Counted from the stretch's first letter, positions 11,923 to 26,900 are shown. The stretch is 64,000 bases of DNA from Colius striatus (GCF_028858725.1 NC_084761.1:20924501-20988500), one strand, 5' to 3'. Notes: generated from the sequence alone by a model not told the origin. A program made the numbers and translations.

Positions 11923-14900
11923 ATGTCGGGCCGCCAAGGCAACAAGTTGCCCAGCAACCTGCCTCAGCTGCAGAATCTCATTAAGCGGGACCCAACCTCC
12001 TACACCGAAGAGGTGCGGAGCCGAGCGGCCCGGCCACGCTGCCCCGGAGCAGGACGGCGCGGGCGGGGAGGCGGCACGGGGCGGTACCGGGACTGGGGGC
12101 TCGGGGGAAGCCGGTGGGCTGCGGGCACTGGGGGAGGCAGGTGTGGCCTGTCCCGCTCAGCAGCCGCCCGCTGTGTGTGCTCAGTTCCTCCAGCAGTACC
12201 ACCACTACCAGTCCCATGTGGAGATCTTCACCTTCCAGCCGGACAAGCCTAGCAAGGAGCTGGCCGAGCTGGTGATGTTCCTGGCGCAGGTAAGCTGTAG
12301 AGGCTCCACCCTCAGCGTCATAGCTTCGGCAGGCCGGCTTTCAGCTGGTTTTGCTGCTACAGCCCTGATGGGGCAGCCCTCAAACCGCGCGTTGAGCACA
12401 GCTCCTGCAGCGGGGTTGTCCACTTCCAGGACACGGTTTAGCTTTTGTACATTTGGTGCAAGGCTTTAAGAGAATGTTTTTCATTGCCCCGTGTCTGTAG
12501 CATCTGGACATTGATAGTAACTCGCAGTTGTGCATGTGAAATGGTTACGGTACAATTCCCATGTTGATTGCTACGAGACCTCACGCCTTCCCAGGCTCCT
12601 GAGGCTCTGCACCAGAGTTCAGCTTGTCATTCTCTACCCAGGTTGCCCACTGTTACCCAGATCACATGGCCAGCTTTCCCCAGCAGCTGAAGGAGCTGCT
12701 CTCCTACCACCACACAGTCCTGGACACAGACCTGCGCATGGTAAGAGCCCCAGCAAAAGGTGTTTTGAGCAGATGGGTTCCTATGGTTAAAATGTGCCCC
12801 TGATGGGCAAGAGCAGAGCTTATGGTTTGCTTTTTTGGCTTTCACTAAAGATGGAAGCTGGAGAGTATTATGAGATGTTGGTTCTGATTCCTGTTTCTCT
12901 GTTCCAGACGTTCTGTAAGGCGTTGATCTTGCTAAGAAACAAGAATCTAATAAACCCAACGAGTTTGCTGGAGCTCTTCTTTCAGCTGCTGCGGTGTCAT
13001 GATAAGCTGCTACGAAAAGTAAGCTGTGCTTACAAATACCAGGCTTGATTTCCAGTGGGTTTTGACTGGCTTGCCCCGAGTAAGGCAGTGCTGGCAGGCA
13101 GGTCTTCTCCTTTCCATGCTAACAAAGTAAGGAAGTTTGCCCAAAAAGCAGAGCTATTTCAATCACCAGTGCCAGAGGTGAGATTCTATGTTTGATGAAA
13201 GAAGTGAAGCTGTTGGCATCTTCCCCACATCACTGCAGGCTGTGTTTGGAATTGAGTACCTTGGATGTGTCTGGAGGTGACAACCATAAGCATGTTACTG
13301 TCAGAGCAGGCCCTACTGAATTCCTTGTGAGAACTTGAGTAAACCAAATAAAACCAGACCATATCTCAGGTTTTCTGCCATAAAAATGAGAATAGTTGCT
13401 TTCTGCCACCAGAGTTACTAAGGTGACCATCAGAACCTGCCTGAATGAAGCAGGGCTGGGATTGTTTTAAACAATACTTGATGCTGTCCATTGTCTGCCT
13501 CTCTGTGCTGTAAATTTGGTACACTTTTCAAATACTTTAAAGCACACAGGGGACTTTACAGAGTAACTTCTTGTTGTTTTTCCAACTGTAATTTAAAAGA
13601 GAAAATATTCCCAGTGGGGGTCAGTGTGGTCTCACGTTATTGTCCCTCCAAAGTCTCCAAGTACTAAGATGAATCTGCATTGTTCTCATTACTCCCTGTT
13701 CTCTCTCCATTTACAGACTTTGTATACTCACATCGTGTCAGACATTAAGAATGTCAATGCAAAACACAAGAACAATAAAGTAAACACAGTAAGTGGTTTT
13801 GGTTTCAGATGTACTTTTGTGTATTCTCTTGATTTTTGTGAGAGACTTCTAATGATGAACATTTTTTGTAGACCCTGCAGAACTTCATGTACACTATGTT
13901 GAGAGACAGCAATCCCACTGCTGCCAAGATATCTCTGGACGTGATGATTGAGCTTTACAGAAGGAACATTTGGTAGGTCTGGCAGACTCGTGTCAATTCT
14001 GCATTTATTGTGGGGCAGCTGTCCTGGCATTGCTCATAGCAAGTAGTGCAAAATGTAACTCAGGGGGCAGTGACTTCAATATATTCATCTTATTTGTGTT
14101 CCAATGGAGCTTTTTCAGTGTGTTGCAGAGAAATCCCAGCTGGCAGACACGACTTGGTGGTGGGGTGTATTTGGGTGTAAGAAATTTCATGTGTAGCGTT
14201 GAAGGAAATACCTTCTATCCTATGGTACAAAGAAAACAATTCACACAAGCTTTGTTTAGCTCCTTTTGGTGTAGTGGTGTGTTGAGAACTGGTTTCCCTG
14301 AAAAACAGGGAAAAAATGGTGTCGCTGAAAGGACAAGACATTTGCAGGTTTAAAAAGAAGGCTGTAAGTACATGAGACTTGATATAAAATCAAATGGACT
14401 TCTGTGTTATTTCTTATAAACCCTTATTTTTAGAGCATACCTAACCTAGCCAGCTGCTTTTCTCATAATACTTAGAATTCTACATAGAATTTTTTTCACT
14501 AAGCAGGGAATTTCTTTTTTTTACCAGTAGAAAAAGTGATAATCTGTTACCGGAACTTATTCTTTCCATCCCTTCTGTCACGGCGTGAACTAGATGCAAC
14601 TGTGTCTGTTTATTTAGATGAAGCTACTGCTATGTTAGGAGAACAAAAAGAAGGTGGCAGAAGCTTCACCCTGTTGTTTGCAAGTCTGCCTGGGAGAGTT
14701 GAGAGACTTGACTCTAATGAAGCTTCTGGCTTGTTGAGATCCTGTCACATTTCATGACAATTTTCTGAGAGTAACATGATGATTTTTTTCTGAGACTAAC
14801 TAGAAATTACCAAACTTAAAGGTGGTGTTTGGTTTTATTTCAGGAATGATGCCAAAACAGTAAATGTCATCACAACTGCCTGCTTTTCCAAAGTGACTAA

Positions 14901-17900
14901 GGTGAGGACTGAAATGACGTGATGAAACTGGGTGTTACCTAAGCTGCCTTTTTCCTGTGGATGCAACTTATTTTGTAACTGCTAATAAGCGTCAGCAATG
15001 ATTTGTCTTCTGCTCGTTTTAATCTCAAAATACCACTGATATTGGGGGAGGACCCAGCATTTAGTTATGTACAGAGAAGCAGAGTTGGAAGCTTATCTTA
15101 CAACAAGTGAAGGCTGCTGTGGGGAGGTTAGGTGTACTTTGCCCTGCTCCTCAGAAGAGATGGTCAGGATATTGCCATCTTATAATTGGCACCATAAGGC
15201 TTTATTTTGTTACATCTAAGGAGAGTGGGGCTCGAGTGAATCTTAGGCCTCCTGTCACCTGTGTCAGTTCTGCAGTGCTGGAGGCTTGGAAAACTTGGAT
15301 TATGGTTTGAGATAGGAAGATCCAAAAGCTGATCCACTCAATAAATAGCAGCCAACCAAAACTAATGAGCCCATACAAACTAAACTAAGTTTGATTTCTG
15401 AGCACTGTCTCAGTTATGAGCTGTGCAACAGTTCCTAGTAATGTTGGCACAGACCAATGAGATTTGCTTTTCAGAACGATGGGAAGAGAATTTGCATCTT
15501 TAAACTTGCTCCAGGCATTGTGGAAGTCCAGCTGCTTTTTGGTTCTTGGTGTGTTTCTGACTATGAAAAATTGGAACAGTCTTTGCATAACCCAAGATGT
15601 GGATGTAGGGCTCTTGTAAATACTCTTGTCAGTTTGTCCTGTTCTATATAAACTTCCTTTGCTTTTCAGGTATTAGTTGCTGGTTTGAAGTTCTTTCTTG
15701 GGAAAGATGAAGATGAGAAACAAGACAGTGACTCAGAATCTGATGTGAGTGTTGTGATTACATCTGTTCTGTTCTTTAAACTCTGTAACAGCTCTGTCAT
15801 CTTAGCGACCCTGGCTCCACCAGTCTCTTTGCTTCTGTGTTACTTATTTCCCATCTTGTTTCCTAAGCAATGGTTGGTCAGTCTGGCTCATGAAGACACG
15901 AACTGCCAAATGTGTAATGTACAGTTGTGGGAAGAGGCTTTCATGTAGTGTATTGGAAGCTTGTTTAATATCTTAGCTGTCTGATTTAGTTTTCCCTTTT
16001 ATGCTCCACTTCCCATTTCTGTACAAACCAGTTAGAAGGCTGATAACTAACTAGGATTTCAGTCTAGAGCCTTCTAATGAAGGGTAGCAATATTTGTCTG
16101 TGACTGAGCAATACTCTCTAGTTAGCCAGCTGTAGAAGCCACTCTGCTGATGTGCTGTTAAGTGTTTGTGATCTCTCTCACTTGTAGGAATGTGACTAGT
16201 CTTATGGAATCGGGATTGTAATTGCTAGTATTTCTGTACCGTGACATTTAAGAAGAAAGTCTCAAATGTAGTACATGATCCTTAAAAAATACAAATGCTT
16301 TTTATTTCTCTGATGGCCATTTGAAGCCTGGTGTCACCTGAGCTTTCTTTTCCTTTCTCAAGGACGACGTTCCCACAGCCCGAGACCTGCTGGTGAGGTA
16401 TGCAACCAACAAGAAAACCACCAAGCGCAAGAAGAAACTGGAAAAAGCCATGAAGGTCCTCAAGGTGAGGGGAGTGGTGTCTGACTTGCCGGCATTGTAG
16501 CTTAATCCTTCAAGTGCAGAAATCTTCTTGTTGCCCCTGTTGACTTCGCTACCCTTTGTCATCTCTTCTAGGTATGGGTCCTCCAGTGTTCTAGCATCCA
16601 CTGGCCAGGCATGTGCTGTGTTTGCCTGGAAGATGGCTGTTTTGAAGCAGACCTAGACTCTTAAGCTGTTCTGCTCTGGGTACCCTTTGTGTGGTCCCCT
16701 ACATGAAACTATGTGGTGTCTTGATCAGTAACTTTTTTATTCAGCTCCCACTGTCTCTTAGGTGGCAGAAAACCCAGTGTGGTTGAAAAGAGGGATAGTT
16801 TATTTCTTAATATTAAGTGTCCCTGTGTGAAGAGAAGAATGATAAATAGCAGCTTTTAACAGCGGCCTGACACTGAAGCACTTGCAGCTTTTTCGTGGAC
16901 AGAAAAAAAGCTCTCTCTTACATTCTTGCCTTACAGAAACAAAAGAAGAAGAACAAGCCAGAGGTGTTCAACTTCTCTGCTATTCACTTGATCCATGATC
17001 CCCAAGGTAGGCATTGTGTGTTAATCCCAGACACTGAAGTTGAGACACAGCTGTGCAAGGAGAAAGTGACAAGTAGATACAAATGTGACAGTGTGGTGTG
17101 CTTTATCATGGAGTTTCAGAGCATTTCAAAAAAGTGAGACCAATCCTGTTGCACTTGTCATAGTAATGCTTGTAGATAGTGAGACAAGGAAAGTGCAATG
17201 TTACATCATCTGCTTCAGGTTGCTGCAGACTGGGACATAGCTCTGTGCCACTTTCCTGTACACCCAAAGGCCATGGTGTGGTGAATGGGGAGTAGTTTAT
17301 CTGTTAGAGCTTCTTTAGCTACACCCTATCAAAGATCTGTTTCTATTACTAGTCTGATGTTTGTCTAATATCACTCAACTTGGTCTTAGTCTCATCTACT
17401 GAACCTCTGGGAGGTTTTGTTTTTCAGATGAACCCCAAATGTATCTAAAAACTATATCTTTAAATACCGACCCTGCACTTAGGATGTTGAGAAACCTCTG
17501 GTACTTTTCCTCTTTGCTGAGCCTATGCAAAGCTTTATACCTAAGGCACGTGAGAAGAAAAATAACACACTGGGAGAAGTGCTCTGGCCATCTTTAATTT
17601 CTTCACTGTGAGGGCACTGGGGCTTAAAAGCACCCAAACTAAACTCTCTTTTTTTAACCTAGTCTCAGCTGAGTTCTGCATTGTGCTCCTTAAGTCTACC
17701 ACAAATCTATTATTGTTTCTTCTAGACTTTGCGGAGAAACTGCTGAAGCAGCTGGAGAGCTGTAAGGAACGATTTGAAGTGAAGATGATGCTCATGGACC
17801 TAATATCTAGGCTAGTTGGAATACATGAGGTACACACTCTGGTAATTTTATAAGGGTATGATGGTAGCCAGCCTGGTTTTGGTGGTGGCATGCTCTGGCT

Positions 17901-20900
17901 TTTTGCCTCTGGAAAAAGAGGTTTAATTTTTCTGTATGTTGAGAAGTGCAGGTAAATGGTCAGGTAGTTGCCAGTGGGCCTTATGGAATGGCACAGCAGT
18001 GTAGAGATGTGTGGCACTAAGGGAGCTCTGCTAGAGAAAGATGTTGGTCTGGGATAGCTGAGCTGTTCTTAACAAATAGAGGAGAATATAGTTTTTTTCA
18101 AGGCTTGTGTGCTTCTGGGAGGTTCTTCAAAGGAGTCAAGCAATTGCTCATGAACAGCACTCTCAGAGGTACAGCCAAAGTATAATCAAAATTACTGGAG
18201 GCTCTGTTTTGGGAGGGAAGATTGTGTCCACGGGTCAACGAGAAGTGGCACGTTATAGCAGTGTGCCCTGATTTGAATCCTATACAGTCTTAACAAGAAC
18301 CACTCTGGATTTCACAGAGCTTGGGATTGAGCCTTGTATTTCCTTTGCACGAGTAATTTCTTCATTGCCACATATATCAGGAGAGGAGAATGCATCACAC
18401 AATAAAATCCAAGGCATTTGGAGAGCAGGCGGCGTGGAGTCATTGTTTTACACTGTATCTGCCTATTAAGGTGACCCCAGGTTATGACAAGAAGCTAATC
18501 TCTGACAATTTCTTTCTTGTAGCTTTTTCTTTTTAATTTCTACCCCTTCATTCAGAGATTCCTGCAGCCTCATCAGAGAGGTGAGTAGCCACTAGTAGAT
18601 AACACTGCTGGTCCATCATAGAACGGTAGGGTTGGAAGCGACCTTTAGAGATCATCTAGTCCAACCCCCTGCAGAAGCAGATTCACCTAGATCAGGTCAC
18701 TCAGGAACGCGTCCAGGTGGGTCTTGAAGACCTCCAAGGAAGGAGACTCTATACCCTCCCTGGGCAGCCTGTGCCAGGGCTCCCTCACCTGAACACTGAA
18801 ATAGTTTTTCCTTATATTTAAATGGAACTTTTTGTGTTCCAGCTTCATCCCATTACCCCTTGTCCATGTCACAAGTACAGTCAATCGTTAAAAGTGGTGC
18901 TGTCAATGAATAGGCAGGAGTAGCTTAGTAGGTAGTAGGTGTAGTCCAGAGAGTGTGGCTGAAAGAAGGAAAAGGCTTTGACTGCCAGAAGTGCAAAGTA
19001 CTTCAGACCGTTATGGAAGCTATGTGCACTCAATGCTCCTTATCTGAGCATGTGAGAAACTCCAGCAATGGAATAAAATTTATCTACTGAGTCCCTAATT
19101 CCTTGCAAATATTGACGTAGTTGAGCAAAGTGTGACTGTCTTTTGCTGCTTTGTTTTACGAGTGTTTCACTCTAGTTGTAGAGCATTTCTTGTCATCTTA
19201 GCTGGCTATTAAGGGCCTGCACTGCTGCTGGAGTTGAGACAAGATGAGTTCCTAGTGCTTGGTGGGAGAGGAGACATAGTTGTCTCAACTTCAAACTGAA
19301 ATGGCTCTGAGATTTAGACTGAGCAGCTTGTTGGGTTAGCCACTGGAGTGGATGTGGTTATCAGGCAGAGCAAGCTGCAGCTTGCATCTTCCCACTTTTC
19401 TTCTCTTCCAGAAGTGACAAAGATTCTTCTATTTGCTGCACAGGCTTCACATCAGCTCGTACCCCCAGAGGTCAGTACTCCACTTCTATTCAGTCATGTT
19501 AAACATGGACAGCAGGCCAGCATGGAGAGTGCATTTGTGGGGAAAGGGAATCTGGTCAGACCCTTTATCTTGCAAAGCCTGTGGTGCTTTTGGCTACTTC
19601 TGCAAGTTTCAAGGGAGTGTTTTGCACAAATGGGGAAAAAAACCCCCATGACTGATGTCTTCATTTCTGCAAGAAAATTTGTGTCTATAAAATATTTACA
19701 GGCTATGGTGACAAATCCTGAGCTCTGCCTTTCTGTGAGAAGGGCTCCTTTGTCTGTTAACAATGTGTAATTGTTTTCACCATTTTATAAAATATGCATT
19801 AAGCCTGTTTAACCTTTTTCCTTATTGTCAGATTATCCAGTCAGTGTTAATGACCATTGCCAACAACTTTGTCACTGACAAGAATTCGGGGGAGGTCATG
19901 ACTGTAGGGTGAGTACAGAATCTTAAACCAAAACTCTAAAGCTCTCTGAATGTGGAAAAACATTTTTCATTGTTAAACCACTTGCAGCCTATTCCTGTCA
20001 CTTGTACTATACTTTCAAGAACCTCCTTAAATAGAAGCAAATTAGGACAGTATCTCATCATAGACTATACTTATTTTTGTTGTCAGTGTTTAAAATTTCC
20101 CCAGAATGATGGGTTTCTGTGCTTAGAGCTGTGACCTAACTTCTCTTGATGTCATGATGGTGTGGGCTTTATTTTATTTCTCATTTGAGCTTGTATTTTT
20201 GTTAATCTTCCTGGATTTTGTTGTTTCTACTTTGAGGGCAGACCTCATGCCTGTGAATTAATATATTGCTATATACTCAATGCATGGAAGCATCCTCATT
20301 CGGGACTCTTAACTTTGATGTTTTGTGGACGAAATTCAATATGACAACAAATGTCAATGTTGCTGTTAGTGAAATTGTAATGTACTTTCTCTGTCTAGTC
20401 AAGAAAGGTATTTGTGACAGCTCTGGTGCAAGCAGTTTTCCTTTTGGCATGGTTTTAATCCAGGTATTGAGCAGACCAAGTGTGTGCATGAAGATGGTTT
20501 AAAAGGGATTGTGTGAGCCCACAGATACGTTACACTGTCCTTAGCCTGCTCAAGGTTGACTCCAGAACTGTTCCTTCTTAAAAAAAATTTCTTTTTCTTT
20601 GGCCTGGTGGTTGTTTGGCTGCTTTTCCTGCCTGCCTGGACCCAGACTTCAGCTCAGAACCTGAGGCCTAGAATCAGACAGCTGGAGAATATGGGCCAAA
20701 GATGAAGGGGTTTGGAGAGCATAAAGTTTGGCATGGAGAGCTCCTTGTGATATTCACCTTTGTTACACCAAATGTGGTATAAATGTTGTATAAGGTTCTT
20801 CAATTTCCAGAGAATGCAATCTGGTATCGGGCTGGTAGTGTTCAGAAGATAATTTACTTCCAATTTTTTAGAATCAATGCAATAAAAGAAATCACTGCAA

Positions 20901-23900
20901 GATGCCCATTAGCCATGACTGAGGATCTGCTCCAAGACCTTGTTCAGTACAAGACTCATAAAAACAAAAGTAAGTGTATTACATGGATATGACTTGTAAA
21001 TCTTTTTTTCTCTTCTGTTGTCTGCTCCTCCATCCCACCCTTTGTAATAGTGATCTCTTGATTGTTTATGTGGACTGAGAGGTATCATTTTCAGTGTGCC
21101 TGCTGCATCTCTCTCTATTTTGAGCGTATATATACGGGTAGTTATGGCAGGGGAATTAATTGACAAAAGTGAAGAGTGGAAACTGCTTGCTAATAAATTT
21201 TTAGCACTAAGGAAGAGCTGGGTCCTGCATTGGAAAAATCAGAGGGAGCTATAACTTCAGGACTGGCATAAGCAGGCTGTAAATGCTGATGATCTCAGTG
21301 GGCTTTCAGTTGGCTCAGAATTCTCGTTTTCTGTGCTTATTCCTGACTTACTTTTTTTTTTCTGGGTAGATGTGATGATGTCTGCAAGAACTCTGATACA
21401 TCTCTTCCGCTCTCTGAATCCAGAGATGCTGCAAAAGAAATTCAGGGTATGTGCTGTTTTATGTGTGTTGCATTCACCATAGGCTCATGTGCTCAAAAAT
21501 GATGATGACTGCTCACAGCCTCTTGACAATGAGGTGGAAGCATTCCTGCTTTCTTCCCCTGCCTGCTCCCTTACTGCCTTTTGATGTGGCCTGCTCTTCA
21601 AGATTTCCTTAGTTCAGGTTTATCAAACTTACTGACAGAAGGATTGTGCTTCAGAAGCTTGATTACCTTCCTTGGGTTTGTAACTTTTAGTAATTCAAGA
21701 TCTTATCAGGCAGAATTTGTCATTTCCATCTGCACCCTTCTCTCACCCAGATGTGTTCGTGGATTTGTGGGCATTAAAATAGCAGCCTGCATGACATATA
21801 TTTTGTTAACCTACAGGGTAAGCCTACAGAGGCCTCAGTGGAAGCCAGGATTCATGAATATGGAGAACTGGATGCCAAAGATTATATTCCAGGAGCAGAA
21901 GTACTGGATGTTGAGAGTGAAAAGGGAAAGGGAGGAACCCAAGAGGAAGGTTGGCCTTTTTTTCATTACTGCTTCTATTTTGAGCACTAAGATGTTACTT
22001 GGAGATAAAACTTGGTGTTTATGCATTTCATCTGCTGCTGTCGCATGCTGCAATGGCTTGTGCCTGTATTTGTCCATTCAGAAGCACTGATGTGGTTCTC
22101 AAATAGGTTTGTTATAGTATGTTGCTTCATGTGATTAGACACTGAGGGGTGGAAAAGCAGAGAGACAGGGATTGTACAGCTATGAAACTTCTTCAGCCCT
22201 TCCTAAAAAAGGTTTTTGTTGCTTATTATAAACCACTGACATAGTACTTAAAAATAACGTTTGGCTTTGCTAATTAACTGCCTGTGTAAACACTCCACAC
22301 AACCTGCAGCTCCTGCCCAAATCAGGGTAAAAAAAGACAGGTAAGGACTTGAAAAATCAAGCCAGAAGAGCTTGGCATGTCAAGCTTGGGGCATTGGAGA
22401 TGTCACAGTGGAGGTCTACTGGAGGAACAAACACTCTGATACATGATGTTTCTTATGCATCTGAATGCACTGATATTATAACCATCCTCTTGGCTTTGGT
22501 TTCTGAGGCTGATAGCTTTAGCACATCAGTCAGTTTGAACAACAGTGAAGAGGAAGAGCAATACAGAAAGCAACTTGGCTATAAATAGCAGGGCTTCCCT
22601 CCTTGGTTTAGATGTTGAGGAGTGGGGAACACCATTTCTGAACAGCATAATAAGGATTAGCATCTGTAAAATACCATGGCTGTGCAGAGACTGTCCTGCA
22701 ATGCAGTTTGTTTGGAGGATCTCTGACTTCAGATGAGAGTTAAACTTTGCAAAACAAAGCATTATGGTACAGACTGCTGTGACACCGACTTGTTGCAAGC
22801 TGCTTTGTGTATGTTCTGTGGTTGATTTGGTTTTGAGTGAAAGAGTTGTACATTCAATACACTTCCTGATGTGATCACTATTGTTACACATGTTTTGAAA
22901 GCTCATAAAAAATACATGTATTAAGACAACTGACAAAAATAATCACGAATACACTGTTTTAAGCAGCCTGTTGTAGGGGTGTGCATATGTTCTCAGAGAT
23001 CTGTCACTGCCATACACAGTTATCACTATAAAGGTTGGTGTCCATAACTGAATGTGCGCATGGTGTAGCTGTGCAAAGAAGTGGAAGATGAATCAGTTGC
23101 AAGGGAGAAAGAATTTGGTAGCTGAACTTGGCAGTGGAACAGCATGGAAGCTGCTGGTCTCTTCAACTGTGGATGTCTTCTAAAAATCATTAACAAGTAG
23201 AATCAGATGTAAGAAGTATCATATGTCTTGTAATGTCTACATATAGTTCTAAGGCTGGGATGCTGAGACCTGACAGCCTGTCTGTTCAGTAAGCACGTCC
23301 CTGGGCATAAATGCAGTTAGCAGCCAGGTAATGAAAGGCAGTAAGAGTGTGCAATAGTCTTAAACTATTTCAAGCCCAAGCAGTTAAGCTGAATCTGCAT
23401 TAACAGCTCTGTGCACTTCTTCCCATGAGCAGATGGATGGGAAAGTGCTAGTCTGAGTGAGGAAGACGATAACGAAGATGGAGAATGGATTGATGTGCAT
23501 CACTCCTCGGATGAGGAGCAGCAGCAAGTGGTGAGTTCGAAGTGTCTTCTACCCTAAAGACAAATGAGCGGGGATGGTAGCAGACCAGGTTCTCTTGCTC
23601 TGTATCTTGATGTAGCTGCTCATAAATAACTATACGGGGCTGTGAAGTAACTTGACCAGAATCAGTGAGCCTGAATTACTATTTAGTACCTGAGCTGAAG
23701 TAGGCATTTTGTTAGGGTGAGAGAGAGAGATGGAGGATGTGTCCCAGTGCTAATGATATTACTATGTGCTATTAGCTATGGTATTTACATGAGTGCTTTT
23801 ATTAATCCTGAAATGTGGAGTGGAGGTTCTTATTGAGTCTAATGCTACATGTTGAATATAAGACTATGAAGAATCCTAACACGTGGTTGTAGCATTTCCC

Positions 23901-26900
23901 AATGGTATTGCCTCTACATAGGTTTTTGGGAGGCAAAGGTCATGGATTGCAGCACAGAAATGGTTTGCAAAACATTGTGTATATTCTTCTTTTGCACTTT
24001 TTTCCAAAAGGCAGAGAAGGTGAAAAGCATGCCTATAGAGGAACGAAAAGCCAAAGCTGCAGCAGTCAGCACAAGCAGGCTGCTAACTCAAGAAGAATTC
24101 TACAAAATACGTCTTGCCCAGCTTTCCAAAGAACTTAATTCTGCACCTGGAAAAGGTGCAAAGAGGAAAAATATTGAAATAGATGATGAAGAGGAGGAAG
24201 GCAGGTAGGATATGGACTATTGATGAGTGGTTTTGCTTCCCTATAACCTTGTGATACAGCTTTGAATTGCAGCAGGACACAGAGCTGTGCAGTTGGTTGG
24301 TATCCCCTGGTGACAGGTGGCAAACAGGCACACTGCCTAAAGTGGATCCTGGCCTGGGGGATTTGTTTATAGCTGGGAGAAAAGATGAGAGAGGCTGATG
24401 GAAACTGAGACTGGTCTGCTTATTCAGACCAATAGGCATGTGGAGGCTTTTTGAAGCAGAAGTTGCATGGTTCTTCAGAGTTTCTTAAAGTTTGTGGATA
24501 AAGCAGGACTTGAAGAACAGTAATGACAGACTTCAGTAAGGGTTGTCCCAAACGTGAGGATTAGTCTGAGAGGTTAAACAAGAAGCATTTGTGTGAAAGT
24601 TCACAGGAAGACAATGGCCTAAGAGATGGGGGAGAGACAAAGGATCAAGAAGGCATCTGTTTTTTCTTGCCAGCTGAAGTTTTGTGTGTGATGGCTTTTT
24701 GTCGGATTTTTGTGTGTATAGGGGAGAGTTGCTTTCCCTCAGAGATATTGAACATCTACATAAGAAGCCTAAATCTGACAAGGAGACCAGGCTGGCGACT
24801 GCAATGGTGAGCAATGGGGTTATTTCATATCCTCTGTATGCCTAGATTTAGATTGGTGGTTTTGTCTCTTGCAGGAGGAGGAGGCGGTGGGGTTGCATCT
24901 GTAGAGATGGGTGTCCAGCTGCCATCTGCCTTTTGAGAAAACTTTTGTATAGTAATTTGCTGTTGCATCTTGGCTGTAACAAACAGCCTGGTGCTGAATG
25001 AAAATAAATAAACACACAAGAATGACTCCCTGTTATTGTCTTGCATCATCCATTCTAGGCTGGAAAAACAGACAGAAAAGAATTTGTGAAAAAGAAAACA
25101 AAAATTAACCCATTTGCCAGCTCTTCCAACAAAGAAAAGAAGAAGAACAAGAACTTCATGATGATGAGATACAGCCACAGTGTCCGGACAAAAAATAAGC
25201 GTTCTTTCAGGGAAAAACAGGTAATCTTCAAGGTGGAAAACAGATGGGTCAGTCTGAGCAATAAATGTATAATGCAGGTGAAGTGCTGTGCCCTAAGTCA
25301 TTGCTGTTTGCCTTCATGGTTTAATTGCTGGAAAAGACTGTGGGCTAGGTGGCTTCTCTTGAATCCTCCCTTTGAGAAGGTATATCAGAGATTGCAGAGG
25401 TAAAGAATGCTTTTGTTGATCCTTTTAATATGCATTGAGGACCAAGCTCTGTTGCCAAGTCATGTGTAGATTAGGAAGGCAACGATCACATGGTTTGTTT
25501 TCCATTATGTAAATCGGAGAAGGTCATATTAGAACTCTGACTGTAATCCTGTGATAGGAGAAATGTTTCCTCAATACGTAGGTGTTTTTCTAACCAAGCT
25601 TTTAGTGTGTTTCTTCACTCTCCATATTCTTTCTTTGACCTTTCTCCTGTTACTGTCATATGGACTCATCTGTCCTGGCCTTGAGGTCATCTAACAGCCT
25701 GTCCCAAATGTACTTAAAGCACAGGCATAAAGGGTATTTATTACCTATCTCTTCAGTTTAGCCTGCCCCAGTAGTTTCACAAGACACTGCTGTCAGTGCT
25801 GAAGCCCCTGCCTTCTGCTGCCTGCACAGCCCAAAGCTTGGCTGCAGCCCTTGGGCAAGCTACAGTCATGTCTTTGGCAGTGCAGTTGCTGTGTGTCCCA
25901 GAGCAGTTGACCCAAGAGTAGCCAAAGGGATATCAAAAAGGCAAGGCAAAAACTTCAGTGGCTGATGTTGCCCCTGAAGGCATTGGGCAGGGAGCCAAGG
26001 AACTGGCGGTAGATGGGCTGGCAAACATGGAGTGTGGCCAGGGAGCCTGCCTGCTCTTATGATGCGCCTCAACTGGGGACAATGCCTGAGCTGCGTGTGG
26101 CAGCTCGTGCCAGACCATCGGTGTAGGCATATTGCCTTGCTCCACTGCATTTAACCTTGGCAGGGTAAATCTGTGCTAACAACAAAGAAATGTGCCTTAA
26201 AATCCTTTTATCTACCCTGACAGATGGGCCAGTCTAGGGTTTTACAGAGTGTTGCAAAATTTAACTCCTTTGAACATGCTCCAAGAAAAACTTCTAGAAT
26301 GATCCAATTACAGAGGGGTCTTGTTTCTGTGTGGTGTTATTTTTTGTGGTTTCTTGCTAGGTTCTGTTTTGGCCTTCAGTGCATTCAGGTGCTTCTTTTT
26401 TACAAACCTTCCTTTGTCAGTTGTTTCCAGGATCATATCATTAGGAGAGTGTGTATTTGTCTGCAATTTCTTGTCTGACTGAAACTGTTAATAGACTCAA
26501 TAGAGAGAACATGTCATAAGTGTTTCTGTTAAACAGCGAGACTTAGACTAACATCCTATGTGGTCTTTATTTGCTGTTGTTCTGCTTCACCCCAAGTAAG
26601 GCTGACCCATCTCTCAAAACACACACAAAAATGTCACAAACAAACAATTCAGGCATTTTTAGGAGACCTCTTCCTATAGTCCAGAGGTAGATGCCTATAC
26701 CAACTAAAACATGTCTGAAATATACACAAACATCCTTTAGAGTGATGTGGCATTTGTAGAAATTCTAGCATCCCTTGTTTTCGCCTTGAAAAAAAGCTTT
26801 GTAATACTTTCAAAAAATGACAATCCTACTTACTTGTCAGCTGAAGCTTTTTCTTGATGTCTTCCAACTGAGTATGAATCAGTGCAATAACAGTTTATAT

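Larger units (their letters stand above)
11690..12130 (+). promoter_or_regulatory. CpG island promoter of SDAD1
   Basis: Very GC- and CpG-rich sequence that begins right after the CR1 fragment and covers the SDAD1 first exon and start of intron 1. No TATA box is apparent, typical of a housekeeping promoter. Two recognisable sites inside it are listed separately (YY1-type site and E-box). The transcription start is not fixed by sequence but probably lies between about 11800 and 11920. Confidence 0.75.

Noticed and set aside
11624-12469. A 281-codon open frame over the SDAD1 first exons
   Set aside because: It is a different frame from SDAD1 through a CpG island; its composition is low-complexity Arg/Gly/Pro/Ala. 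Stop-poor GC-rich DNA explains it.
21481-21560. Box C-like 'atgatga' in an SDAD1 intron as a possible snoRNA
   Set aside because: No matching D box or terminal stem at a suitable distance. I found no convincing snoRNA or tRNA in the window.
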